Positions 7,152 to 14,503 of a stretch of 25,416 bases of DNA are shown here, piece by piece. Positions within the stretch are counted from its first letter, which is position 1, and every line of letters starts with the position of its first letter. Position numbers and translations under genes: made by a program. The stretch is from Bacillota bacterium (GTDB lineage Bacteria > Bacillota > Clostridia > Oscillospirales > Acutalibacteraceae). Below the pieces are notes generated by a model, which was given only the letters and a program-made list of their open reading frames with translations, made no database searches and was not told the origin of the DNA. The stretch lies in NCBI GenBank assembly GCA_023418995.1, contig JAEZYP010000004.1, positions 1 through 25,416 on the forward strand, given 5' to 3'.

Positions 7152-7634
7152 ATGGCCCGACCAACAAAATGGAGAAAAATTGAAAACATTCCGGCTATCG
7201 CCTATTTTGTTCCATCGGATAAGGAGATCATGGAGATTCCGGAGAATATCTTAAAGTTGGAAGAATTGGAAGCCATCCGTCTGAAAGATTTGCAAGGTCT
7301 TGAGCAAGGTGAATGCGCAGACAAAATGGAAGTCTCCCGTCCAACGTTTCAGCGCATTTTACTGTCCGCAAGGGAAAAAATCGCTGATAGTCTGGTAAAC
7401 GGAAAAACAATTCATATTGAAGGCGGCAATTTTACGCAGAATATTTGTCCTGTCAGATGCCTCGACTGTGGTAAGGGATGGATGGAGAGCTTTGAAAATC
7501 TGAACTCCATTCAGGACGGCAGTTATGTATGTCCTGAGTGCGGATCGAAAAATATCGCATGTAGCCATTCCTGCAATGGTAAATTTGGGCGCGGAAGCTG
7601 CTGGAGGCACGGCAGGTGCGATCGTGACATGTAA
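7152..7634 (+). CDS. UPF0251 (DUF134) family putative DNA-binding regulator
   Basis: A 160-aa protein of the UPF0251/DUF134 family, predicted DNA-binding proteins of anaerobes with a sigma-70 region 4-like helix-turn-helix. The opening MARPTKWRKIENIP and the HTH segment LQGLEQGECADKMEVSRPTFQRILLSAREK (50-77, shown in part elsewhere) are typical. The C-terminal half is Cys-rich (C99, C103, C106, C127, C130, C137, C141, C150, C156), with CLDC and CPEC knuckles forming a zinc ribbon or metal site, and ends in Gly/Arg/His. ATG at 7152 follows GGAGG by 6 bp. It lies between the DUF5320 pair and the cofactor operon and is a prime candidate for reading the shared operator (inference). Confidence 0.9.
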   Translation: MARPTKWRKIENIPAIAYFVPSDKEIMEIPENILKLEELEAIRLKDLQGLEQGECADKMEVSRPTFQRILLSAREKIADSLVNGKTIHIEGGNFTQNICPVRCLDCGKGWMESFENLNSIQDGSYVCPECGSKNIACSHSCNGKFGRGSCWRHGRCDRDM

Positions 7635-7657
7635 TGTTATAGCGCAAGTTTATATAG

Positions 7658-7692
7658 CCAGATCTGAAGTCTTCTTTGGATCTGGTTTTTTT
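7658..7692 (+). terminator. terminator of the UPF0251 gene
   Basis: CCAGATC (7658-7664) pairs with GATCTGG (7679-7685) and is followed at once by seven T residues (7686-7692). The inner GAAG/CTTC can extend the stem. A canonical intrinsic terminator 24 bp after the stop. Confidence 0.8.
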
Positions 7693-7703
7693 GTAGTTTG
7701 TTA

Positions 7704-7757
7704 TTGACATATGACCAAAATAATACTACAATAAATGATATGAGCATAAGCTCATAA
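7704..7757 (+). promoter_or_regulatory. promoter P4 of the cofactor operon with two operator copies
   Basis: TTGACA (7704-7709), 17-bp spacer, TACAAT (7727-7732). The operator-like ATATGACCAAAA is at 7709-7720. A second copy, ATATGAGCATAA (7738-7749), overlaps the predicted transcription start and is part of a 6-4-6 palindrome ATGAGC-ATAA-GCTCAT (7740-7755). Confidence 0.8.
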
Positions 7758-7781
7758 ATTTAATTAAAGGTAATCGCACAC

Positions 7782-8681
7782 ATGTGGTTTTTTTTTGCGC
7801 TGTTAACGACTTTTTCGTGGGCTTTGGCAGATTTGTTTTATAAAAAAGGGGCTGTAACAGACGATCAGGAGAGTCATATTAAAACTGTAATAATGGTTGG
7901 CCTGGTCATGGGTATCTACGGCTTTGGCTATATGCTGATCAAAGGCGTTGCATTTAATCCAGTCTTTTTGGTGACCTACTTCCCTATTTCCTTTATGTAC
8001 ATTTTATCTATGGCTATAGGGTATTGTGGGTTGCGATATATTGAATTGTCAATTTCCTCTCCCATTCAAAATTCTTCGGGAGCTGTCACCTCCATTTTAA
8101 TCTTTATTTTTTTTGCTCATACGCTGAGCTTATTGGAAGTCAGCGCAATCGTCATCATCACTTTTGGAATCGTAGCGCTTGCGGCGGTTGAAAGGAACAA
8201 TTCGGACGAGCCGTTGATTCTGAGTGAAAACGGCAAGAAATATCAGCAAGGGTTCATCGCAATCATCTTTCCCATTTTGTACTGTGTAATCGATGGCTTG
8301 GGTACTTTCGCGGATGCTGTTTACCTGGACGAACTGTCACTTATCAGTGAAGATCAGGCTCTTTTGGCTTACGAATTTACGTTTTTAATTTGTGCGGTAA
8401 TAGCATATATTTTTCTGAAAGCAAAAAAGAAACAGTTTCACCTGCTGAAAGAAACGAACAGGGGTGCCGCTGCTGTTTTTGAGACTGCCGGACAATTTTT
8501 TTATGTTTTTGCAATGGCGAGAAATGCCATTATTGTCGCTCCTCTTATCGCCTCATATAGCGTCTTTTCCGTGCTGTTGTCTCGAATATTTTTAAAGGAA
8601 AAACTATCACAGCAGCAATACTTAATCGTTGCGGGAGTCATGACGGGAATTGCGATGCTGGCTCTGTCTCAAGCAATGTAA
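7782..8681 (+). CDS. DMT-family (EamA-like) membrane transporter
   Basis: A 299-aa integral membrane protein with about ten hydrophobic helices in two five-helix halves, the architecture of the drug/metabolite transporter superfamily. The start MWFFFALLTTFSWALADLFY and the late IIVAPLIASYSVFSVLLSRIFLKEK segment are EamA-typical; the second half ends with the usual GVMTGIAMLAL helix. Its substrate cannot be deduced. As first gene behind P4 and upstream of the cofactor genes, it could export or import a small metabolite or metal-related compound for that pathway. ATG at 7782 has only a weak AAAGG 11 bp upstream. Confidence 0.85.
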   Translation: MWFFFALLTTFSWALADLFYKKGAVTDDQESHIKTVIMVGLVMGIYGFGYMLIKGVAFNPVFLVTYFPISFMYILSMAIGYCGLRYIELSISSPIQNSSGAVTSILIFIFFAHTLSLLEVSAIVIITFGIVALAAVERNNSDEPLILSENGKKYQQGFIAIIFPILYCVIDGLGTFADAVYLDELSLISEDQALLAYEFTFLICAVIAYIFLKAKKKQFHLLKETNRGAAAVFETAGQFFYVFAMARNAIIVAPLIASYSVFSVLLSRIFLKEKLSQQQYLIVAGVMTGIAMLALSQAM

Positions 8682-8725
8682 CCCAGCTTAAAATGGGCAA
8701 GAAAAATCAAAAAAGGAGTAATGAA

Positions 8726-9130
8726 ATGTTTTGCGAATCATTTACAGATAAGGTAATCGATCACTTTATATGCCCAAGAAACGTCGGAAGCATGCCTGAC
8801 GCGGATGCCGAGGGAACTTGTGGAGATCCAAGCTGCGGCGACTCTCTTACACTCTATGTCAAAGTGAAAGATGATGTTATTGAAGATGTAAGCTTTCTGG
8901 TATTTGGCTGCGTTGCTGCTATCGCGACAAGTAGCATAACAACAGAACTTGTAAAAGGAAAACCCTTGCGAGAAGCAGCGAAATTAACCGATGCCGATAT
9001 AACGCAAGCCCTTGGTGGATTACCCGAAAACAAACTGCATTGTTCAGTTCTTGGCGCAACCGCACTCAAGAATGCAATTGAAAACTATCGCAGAAAAGCG
9101 ATCGTGCTCTCGGGAGAAAATGATCAATGA
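8726..9130 (+). CDS. IscU/NifU-like Fe-S cluster scaffold protein
   Basis: A 134-aa scaffold on which Fe-S clusters are assembled before transfer to apo-proteins. The three conserved cluster-ligating cysteines are present in family context: C37 in DPSCGDSL, C62 in FGCVAA and C106 in KLHCSVLG, plus an additional C32 in GTCGD. The opening YTxxVxDHFxxPRNVG-like motif reads FTDKVIDHFICPRNVG. I chose ATG at 8726, 7 bp after AAAAGGAG, not the in-frame ATG at 8693. No cysteine desulfurase is adjacent, so sulfur must come from elsewhere. Position ahead of Mrp and ferredoxin-MinD genes supports a role in loading those proteins. Confidence 0.92.
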   Translation: MFCESFTDKVIDHFICPRNVGSMPDADAEGTCGDPSCGDSLTLYVKVKDDVIEDVSFLVFGCVAAIATSSITTELVKGKPLREAAKLTDADITQALGGLPENKLHCSVLGATALKNAIENYRRKAIVLSGENDQ

Positions 9131-9215
9131 TCCAAATCGGTAATCATTTCTTATTTACGGAATTTTCCCGGTATGAAAACTATAAAGGCGAAAGCCAAAT
9201 AATTAGGAGGTCTTT

Positions 9216-9728
9216 ATGAGTATAACAAATGAGGCCACAGAAAAGAAAGAGGCAAAAATGAAATCCTGCCTTCAGCCTGCTCCCAAAGTTCTTGTCTCCT
9301 GTCGGGGCTTAAATGGTGAAAACAATGTGCTTGCGGTAGGCTATTGCGGCAATTGCAGCTACGATCCGCCTATGGTCATGGTCGGTATTGTTCCTTCAAG
9401 ATACTCCTACAAGCTGATCAAAGAATCCGGCTGCTTTGTTGTAAATCTTGTGGACAAAGATTATAAGAGTACCTTTGATTACATGGGAAACTGCAGCAAG
9501 CGGGACGGAGACAAGTTGGCTGCAATGAATGTTAAGCTTCAGGACGGCAAAAAGGTAAATGCTCCTATCCTTCCGGATTGCCCTGTAAACATTGAATGTA
9601 CGATTGTGGATTCTATTGTTACAGGTTCTCATGAGATGTTTGTTGGAAAAATCGAATATGTCCATGCCAATGCAGGAATTATGGATGCCGATGGGAATAT
9701 TGATTTTTCTAAAATTAATTTCATCTGA
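9216..9728 (+). CDS. flavin reductase-like (flavoredoxin-type) protein
   Basis: A 170-aa FMN-binding split-barrel protein of the flavin reductase-like/DIM6-NTAB family. Typical features are APKVLVSCRG at the start of the barrel, NVLAVGYCGNCSYDPPMVMVGI, and SGCFVVNLV. In anaerobes such proteins act as flavoredoxins or FMN reductases; the electron partner here is not evident. ATG at 9216 follows AGGAGG by 5 bp. Its place between the scaffold gene and the Mrp ATPase suggests redox supply for metal-cluster chemistry (inference). Confidence 0.85.
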   Translation: MSITNEATEKKEAKMKSCLQPAPKVLVSCRGLNGENNVLAVGYCGNCSYDPPMVMVGIVPSRYSYKLIKESGCFVVNLVDKDYKSTFDYMGNCSKRDGDKLAAMNVKLQDGKKVNAPILPDCPVNIECTIVDSIVTGSHEMFVGKIEYVHANAGIMDADGNIDFSKINFI

Positions 9729-9774
9729 AAATTCCGAAATATAAAACAATTTATTAGTTAGGAGCTGAGTTATC

Positions 9775-10635
9775 ATGCCTGAAAATAAAGCTTGTTCAGA
9801 CAGCGCTTGCAGTAAAGAATCATGTGAAGGATGCGAAAAAAATCCAAAGAGCTTCTTGGAACCTACCAATGAGTTAAATACAATAAAAAGAGTCATTGGG
9901 GTGGTAAGCGGCAAAGGCGGCGTTGGAAAATCTCTTGTCACGGCTATGCTCTCTGTGTTGATCAACAGGAAAGGCTACAATACGGGAATTCTTGACGCTG
10001 ACATTACGGGTCCGTCCATCCCCAAAATGTTCGGGCTCACCCGAAAGGCGCAGGGAAACGAATTTGGGCTTTTTCCAGAAAAAACGCATAATGATATCCG
10101 TATTATGTCTATTAATCTTTTACTTCCTCAGGACGATGCGCCGGTCATTTGGAGAGGTCCGCTACTTGCTAATACAGTAAAGCAGTTTTGGACGGATGTT
10201 ATATGGGGCGACCTCGATTTCATGTTTATCGATCTGCCGCCCGGAACTGGTGATGTGCCGCTGACCGTATTCCAGGCTATTCCTCTGGATGGGATTGTGA
10301 TTGTCACTTCTCCGCAGGAACTTGTATCTATGATCGTTAAAAAGGCTTACAACATGGCGAATCAGATGAATATTCCTGTTTTAGGGATTGTTGAAAATAT
10401 GAGTTATGTGAAATGCCCCGACTGCGGAAAAGAAATTAAGATTTTTGGGGAGAGCAATTTAGAGGATACCACTAAAAAACTTGGAGTGAATATCCTTGGA
10501 AGAATCCCAATTGATCCGGTTATGGCAAGTCTTTCCGATAAAGGTCAGTTTGAACGCTTCAGTAATGATTATTTGGCCGAAGCAGCGCAGGAGATTGAAC
10601 GCAGATTTTTTAATGACGAGAACAATGAAAAATAA
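9775..10635 (+). CDS. mrp: Mrp/NBP35-family Fe-S carrier P-loop ATPase
   Basis: A 286-aa cytosolic P-loop protein that binds and transfers [4Fe-4S] clusters (ApbC/Mrp/NBP35 family). The N-terminus carries four cysteines (C7, C12, C17, C20), as in NBP35-type proteins. The deviant Walker A SGKGGVGKS lies at about 45-53, MFIDLPPGTGDVPLT is the family's Walker B region, and the C-terminal CPDC pair (C214, C217) bridges clusters between subunits. ATG at 9775 follows TTAGGAGCTGAG. Downstream are a NifX-like protein and two MinD-like ATPases. In Desulfovibrio an Mrp is part of the orange-protein complex, which supports a shared assembly role. Confidence 0.93.
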   Translation: MPENKACSDSACSKESCEGCEKNPKSFLEPTNELNTIKRVIGVVSGKGGVGKSLVTAMLSVLINRKGYNTGILDADITGPSIPKMFGLTRKAQGNEFGLFPEKTHNDIRIMSINLLLPQDDAPVIWRGPLLANTVKQFWTDVIWGDLDFMFIDLPPGTGDVPLTVFQAIPLDGIVIVTSPQELVSMIVKKAYNMANQMNIPVLGIVENMSYVKCPDCGKEIKIFGESNLEDTTKKLGVNILGRIPIDPVMASLSDKGQFERFSNDYLAEAAQEIERRFFNDENNEK

Positions 10636-10654
10636 ATGAAATGGAGAAATGATT

Positions 10655-11029
10655 ATGAAATTAGCAGTACCAGTTGAAAGCAAATCTTTGAATGCTCCCG
10701 TTTGCCCTTCTTTTGGTCGCACAACGTTTTATGCATTGTGTGATACGGAAACCGAAAACTATGAATTTTTGGATAACTCCGCCGCAGCAAGTCAGGGTGG
10801 TGCCGGTATCAAAGCGGCACAAATGCTGGTCGATCACGGAGTCGGGGCAATTATCACTTATCGCTGTGGAGATAACGCCGCGCAGGTATTGAATGCCGCG
10901 AAAGTTGCAATGTATAAAGCTCAGGATGGCACCGTTACCGACAATATTGAAAAATTTAAGAGCGGAGGGCTCTCTCCTCTCTCTGAAATTCATCCAGGAT
11001 TCCATAACCACGGGGGTATCAAGGAATGA
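10655..11029 (+). CDS. NifX/NafY-domain (dinitrogenase Fe-Mo cofactor) protein, copy 1
   Basis: A 124-aa protein of the dinitrogenase iron-molybdenum cofactor family (NifX, NafY, ORP), small carriers of Mo-, Cu- or Fe-containing clusters. It has the usual alpha/beta RNase H-like pattern: MKLAVPVES, CPSFGRTTFYALCDTET, then VGAIITYRCGDNAAQVL. Two N-terminal cysteines (Pro-x-Cys and Leu-Cys) could bind metal. ATG at 10655 is 8 bp after GGAG and preferred to ATG at 10649. The end overlaps the next gene by 4 bp. No nifHDK or nifB is present, so the role is unlikely to be nitrogen fixation; an orange-protein-like role is more plausible. Confidence 0.88.
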   Translation: MKLAVPVESKSLNAPVCPSFGRTTFYALCDTETENYEFLDNSAAASQGGAGIKAAQMLVDHGVGAIITYRCGDNAAQVLNAAKVAMYKAQDGTVTDNIEKFKSGGLSPLSEIHPGFHNHGGIKE

Positions 11030-11862
11030 AAATCGCCGTACTCAGCGGCAAAGGCGGAACAGGAAAAACCTTCGTATCGGTCAATCTCGCCTGTGCAGCT
11101 GATAAAGCGGTGTATGTAGATTGCGATGTGGAGGAACCCAACGGGCACCTGTTTTTAAAACCGGAACTTACGGAAAAGCAATCTGTCAACGTTGCAGTTC
11201 CGGAAGCTGATATGAGCATATGCACCGGATGCCGGAAATGTGTTAATTTTTGTAAGTACAACGCGCTGGCTTTGCTCCGGGACAGGCTGATGATTTTTTA
11301 TGAGGTCTGTCATTCCTGTGGAGGATGTATACTCTTCTGCCCGGAAAAAGCGCTCAGCATAAAGCAAAGAGAAATCGGCACAATTGAGACGGGAGTTTCA
11401 GACAGTGTAACTGTTCTTACTGGCTGCCTGAACACCGGTGAAGTATCCGGTGTTCCGATTATCAAAGGACTTATGGAAAAGCTACCAGAAAAGGATACGG
11501 TTGTGATCGATTGTCCGCCCGGAAGCGCCTGTATTGTGATGGAAAGTATTCGAAAAGCTGATTACTGTGTCTTGGTTGCCGAACCGACCTTGTTCGGTGC
11601 ACACAATCTGGCAATGGTCTATGAACTTGTGAAGCTTTTTAACAAACCGTTTGGCGTAGTTCTCAACAAATGTTTACCCGGAGAAAACCCCTCCGAAAGT
11701 TTTTGCAGGAAAAACATGATCAATATACTTGCCAAAATTCCTTATGACGAAAATTTGGGCAGGCTTAATTCCAAGGCACTTGTAGCTGTGCGTGAAAGCG
11801 ATCAGTATGAAAAGCTTTTTCAGAAACTGCTTGAAACTATTTCGGAGGGGGCGACCACATGA
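11026..11862 (+). CDS. MinD/ParA-like ATPase with inserted 2x[4Fe-4S] ferredoxin domain, copy 1
   Basis: A 278-aa P-loop ATPase of the CooC/MinD group with a bacterial ferredoxin domain inserted after the first strands. Walker A is GKGGTGKT (8-15), followed by VDCDVEEPNGH. The insert has two complete CxxCxxCxxxC motifs (C66, C69, C72, C76 and C95, C98, C101, C105). TVVIDCPPGSAC is the switch II/Walker B region. The start overlaps the NifX-like gene by 4 bp and the end overlaps its paralogue by 4 bp, so the two ATPases should be made in equal amounts and may form a heterodimer. In Desulfovibrio, paired proteins of this kind belong to the orange-protein complex. Confidence 0.92.
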   Translation: MKIAVLSGKGGTGKTFVSVNLACAADKAVYVDCDVEEPNGHLFLKPELTEKQSVNVAVPEADMSICTGCRKCVNFCKYNALALLRDRLMIFYEVCHSCGGCILFCPEKALSIKQREIGTIETGVSDSVTVLTGCLNTGEVSGVPIIKGLMEKLPEKDTVVIDCPPGSACIVMESIRKADYCVLVAEPTLFGAHNLAMVYELVKLFNKPFGVVLNKCLPGENPSESFCRKNMINILAKIPYDENLGRLNSKALVAVRESDQYEKLFQKLLETISEGATT

Positions 11863-12716
11863 AACAGCTTTTAATCCTCAGCGGCAAAGGCGGCACGGGA
11901 AAGACCACCGTGGCTAGCGCGTTTATAGCGCTAAGCAATGGTAAAGCCTTTGCCGACTGTGATGTTGACGCCCCTAATCTTCATCTTGTGATGTCCCAAT
12001 TATCTAAACGGGTAAAAACGGATTATTATGGCTTTGAAAAAGCGGCCATTGATCAGAAAAAGTGTATTCAATGTGGCCTATGTGAAAAAAATTGTAACTT
12101 TGGCGCAATAAAGGACTTTTCTATAGGCGAATTTGAGTGCGAAGGCTGCGGTGTCTGTGTAGAAATCTGTCCCGTACAGGCAATTACTATGGTGGAGCAT
12201 ATATCCGGTAATATGATGCTTTATAATAATGACAAAAGCGTATTTTCGACAGCGCAACTTAAAATGGGTAGCGGCGCTTCTGGCAAGTTGGTTACAGCTG
12301 TCAAACAGCAGCTGACACAGGAGACTTCTGATTCGGATCTGGCTATTATTGATGGGTCACCTGGAATCGGATGCCCTGTAATCGCCTCAATTAATGGGGT
12401 GGATTTTGTTCTAATTGTCGCTGAACCGACTGTCTCGGGAATGCACGATATGAAGCGCATTATTGAAACCTCAAAACACTTTGGAGTTCACTGCGCTGTA
12501 TGTATCAACAAGTATGATGTTAATATTGATAAGGCTAACGAAATTGAAAGCTATTGTACAGGTTTATCAGTACCGGTCATTGGCACAATTCCCTATGATC
12601 AAACAGTTGTAAAGGCGGTAAATAATTGTCAGAGTATCGCCGCTTATCCGCAGAGTAAAGCTGGTATGGCAATTAATTCAATATGGAAAAGAATTGCAAA
12701 TTATTTAGTTCAGTAG
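11859..12716 (+). CDS. MinD/ParA-like ATPase with inserted 2x[4Fe-4S] ferredoxin domain, copy 2
   Basis: A 285-aa paralogue of the preceding gene with the same order: Walker A GKGGTGKTT (9-17), DCDVDAPNLHL, ferredoxin insert with two full cluster motifs (C69, C72, C75, C79 and C94, C97, C100, C104), then IIDGSPGIGCPV and the C-terminal ATPase half. Both copies keep all eight cysteines and the P-loop, so neither is decaying. The 4-bp overlap with copy 1 indicates translational coupling. The likely job is ATP- and redox-driven insertion of a metal cluster into the NifX-like partners. Confidence 0.92.
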   Translation: MKQLLILSGKGGTGKTTVASAFIALSNGKAFADCDVDAPNLHLVMSQLSKRVKTDYYGFEKAAIDQKKCIQCGLCEKNCNFGAIKDFSIGEFECEGCGVCVEICPVQAITMVEHISGNMMLYNNDKSVFSTAQLKMGSGASGKLVTAVKQQLTQETSDSDLAIIDGSPGIGCPVIASINGVDFVLIVAEPTVSGMHDMKRIIETSKHFGVHCAVCINKYDVNIDKANEIESYCTGLSVPVIGTIPYDQTVVKAVNNCQSIAAYPQSKAGMAINSIWKRIANYLVQ

Positions 12717-12753
12717 AAAATTTTATAATATTAATTAAAAAGGAGACTATTTT

Positions 12754-13110
12754 ATGAAAATTGCAGTTGCATGTGAAGGAAAGAACGTAACAGAACATTT
12801 TGGACATTGCGAGGCTTTTGCTATTTTCGATGCGCAGAACAAGCAGATTACAAACAAACAATTTATCCCTAATCCTGGGCACAAGCCGGGCTTTCTTCCG
12901 GTCTTTCTTTATGATAAGGGTGTAAACGTAATTATTTCTGGCGGCATGGGCGGAGGTGCCGTTGATATTTTTAACGAAAAAGGAATAGAAGTAATTACAG
13001 GAGCATCCGGGGACGCTGAAAATGCAGCCAACAGTTATCTTCAAGGCAAACTGAAATCGACGGGTTCTATTTGTCATGAACATCAGCATGCCGACGAGTG
13101 CGGAGAATAA
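12754..13110 (+). CDS. NifX/NafY-domain protein, copy 2, with His-rich tail
   Basis: A 118-aa member of the dinitrogenase Fe-Mo cofactor family: MKIAVACEGKNVTEHFGHCEAF at the N-terminus (given in part), NVIISGGMGGGAVDIF in the middle. HFGHC (His19 to Cys23) is a likely metal site, and the C-terminus CHEHQHADEC adds possible ligands. This second copy differs from copy 1 in these ligands, suggesting a different metal or partner. The gene follows the second ATPase by 37 bp, with AAAAAGGAG 8 bp before ATG 12754, and ends the operon before a strong terminator. Confidence 0.88.
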   Translation: MKIAVACEGKNVTEHFGHCEAFAIFDAQNKQITNKQFIPNPGHKPGFLPVFLYDKGVNVIISGGMGGGAVDIFNEKGIEVITGASGDAENAANSYLQGKLKSTGSICHEHQHADECGE

Positions 13111-13187
13111 CTGCACTTCATATTGAAGTATGTAATTCTGAGTACGTGAACGGTTAGTTCATGCCGATAGCAGCAACTTTAAAGCCC

Positions 13188-13223
13188 ATGAGGGAAATGG
13201 CTTTATTTTGCCATTTCCCTCAT
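13188..13223 (+). terminator. terminator of the cofactor operon
   Basis: A perfect 14-bp stem: ATGAGGGAAATGGC (13188-13201) and GCCATTTCCCTCAT (13210-13223) with an 8-nt loop, about 80 bp after the last stop codon. The downstream tract is only moderately T-rich (TAATTAACATCATTTTA). Confidence 0.8.
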
Positions 13224-13953
13224 TAATTAACATCATTTTATAACGCGAAATCATCAAATAGATGTACGTAAGATAAAATACAAATTACACCTCTATTCCA
13301 GCTGTTAAGCCGACAGTCCAAAAACAATCCACGGGCTCCATCCGATTTCTGTTGTAAGCTTTGCCTGCAAACCGTTTCCTGGCGAATCTGCTACTCGCCT
13401 ATTCCTGTACACCAGAGTAAAAAACTAATTTTTACCCGGCGTGCACCCTGCCGCAAGCGGTAGGGCGTCGCTTTGCTTAAAAGACAAAAAATCATGTTCG
13501 TATCTCTTTGGGGATAAAAATATAAAGCCTGACAGAACCGACGCATGTTGTGTTGGTTCTATCAGGCTTTACTTCTAACGGATATTTATTTAAATTTTCA
13601 TAATCGAATTGGCTATTCGTTTTTTTCGCCAACAAGAGTAGTATACTCTCTGTTCTATTTCAAATAACGCATTTTAAAATCTTCTTCATTCTCTACTGAA
13701 AATGTAGGACGTCAAGGATAGACAAGCGATTACACCACCTTGGGACTCCATCCCCACCGACGTTATGTTGATGAAAAGGCAGCAGCGCTTAGGCTGCTAC
13801 TACCTATGAAAATCTTGCTTCTATACTGTGCAGTCATTCAGAGTTCACACAGCTTTCGGGGCGCTCCCAATTTGTATTAATTTTACTAAATCTTCTGAAG
13901 CTATTGGGAGGTCCATTTTATCACAATCATAACATATGACAAAAAACTGAAAT
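13224..13953. other. 730-bp gene-free, probably degenerate region
   Basis: No intact gene with a start signal is visible on either strand. It contains the long hairpin at 13524-13570, a small terminator-like hairpin CGAAT/ATTCG followed by seven T (13605-13626), and a GCAGCAGC/GCTGCT inverted repeat near 13780-13797. Minus frames read protein-like over short runs (around 13660-13710, for example VENEEDFKMRYLK before a stop), suggesting remnants of former genes at the boundary between the core metal locus and the accessory cluster. Confidence 0.45.
13524..13570. repeat. long imperfect inverted repeat (hairpin)
   Basis: AAAGCCTGA (13524-13532) pairs with TCAGGCTTT (13562-13570), and after one C/A mismatch AGAACC (13534-13539) pairs with GGTTCT (13555-13560). 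The interior can pair further with wobble. It could be a bidirectional terminator, but it has no T-run and no adjacent gene. A mobile-element end or structured RNA are alternatives. Confidence 0.55.
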
Positions 13954-14481
13954 CTACAGAAACAATACTTTATTTTTACCACTGCCCAATGACTCCAAAT
14001 CTCTCTTCTTTTTATAAATTTCGTTGTTGGTGTCAAAGCTTCCAAAAGGCAACTGAAACATTTTAGCTAAGAATAAAACTGCTTCTTGTGGGAAATCGGG
14101 AGATTTTGGAATATAGATAACGAATTTATGGTTAAGAATTTCAAAAACGACTCTCCCTCTTGAAAAATGGTCGAAACTAAAGTCTTTCCATTCCGGCTTT
14201 TTCGGTAAGATCTCTGAATCCCAAACATCTTTGTGGAAGAGGTTGAAATCTATTAGTAGATCCTTCTGGTTTGTCTCTTCATCAAAATTCTGCCCCATCT
14301 CCACTGCATTTTTGGTATCGTCTAAAATCGGAGCTGTACGAATGATCCACTTGTTACTTCCAACATGCCAAAATATGCCTACACGGCCCTTTCTAAAGTC
14401 GCTCGGAATCTCGTCTGCTAAGTCCGACGGATGAAGATTTACGATACTATCGCCAAAACGGCCGATTTCTTTTAATAACAT
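13954..14481 (-). CDS. hypothetical protein, 175 aa, downstream of the nuclease-like gene
   Basis: Not recognised. A soluble protein without obvious motifs. It opens MLLKEIGRFGDSIVNLHPSDLA and is rich in aromatic and charged residues (FRKGRVGIFWHVGSNKWIIR, FSRGRVVFEILNHKFVIYI), suggesting a mostly beta fold. ATG at 14481 has GGGAG 8 bp upstream. It follows the PD-(D/E)XK-like gene by 22 bp on the same strand, so the two are probably one operon. A second minus frame continues past the stop to 13845 with some protein-like sequence (MDLPIASEDLVKLIQIGSAP), so a 3' frameshift is possible. Confidence 0.65.
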   Translation of the reverse strand: MLLKEIGRFGDSIVNLHPSDLADEIPSDFRKGRVGIFWHVGSNKWIIRTAPILDDTKNAVEMGQNFDEETNQKDLLIDFNLFHKDVWDSEILPKKPEWKDFSFDHFSRGRVVFEILNHKFVIYIPKSPDFPQEAVLFLAKMFQLPFGSFDTNNEIYKKKRDLESLGSGKNKVLFL

Positions 14482-14503
14482 ATCATTTACTCCCGCTTAA
14501 CAA

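Noticed and set aside
6974..7183. 69-codon frame overlapping the start of the UPF0251 gene
   Set aside because: GTG start without ribosome binding site and overlap with a well-supported gene; mentioned only as a weak alternative within the leader.
9396..9965. 189-codon minus-strand open frame
   Set aside because: Antisense to the flavin reductase-like and Mrp genes, no ribosome binding site, no recognisable domain.
7782..13110. Nitrogen fixation gene cluster
   Set aside because: NifX-like and MinD-like genes are suggestive, but no nifH, nifD, nifK, nifE, nifN or nifB homologue is present in the window.
12673..13116. 147-codon minus-strand open frame
   Set aside because: Antisense to the NifX-like gene and rich in rare Cys/Phe/Asn runs typical of shadow frames.
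13224..13953. Group II intron or tRNA gene in the gene-free region
   Set aside because: Looked for domain V-like and cloverleaf patterns on both strands and found none that held.
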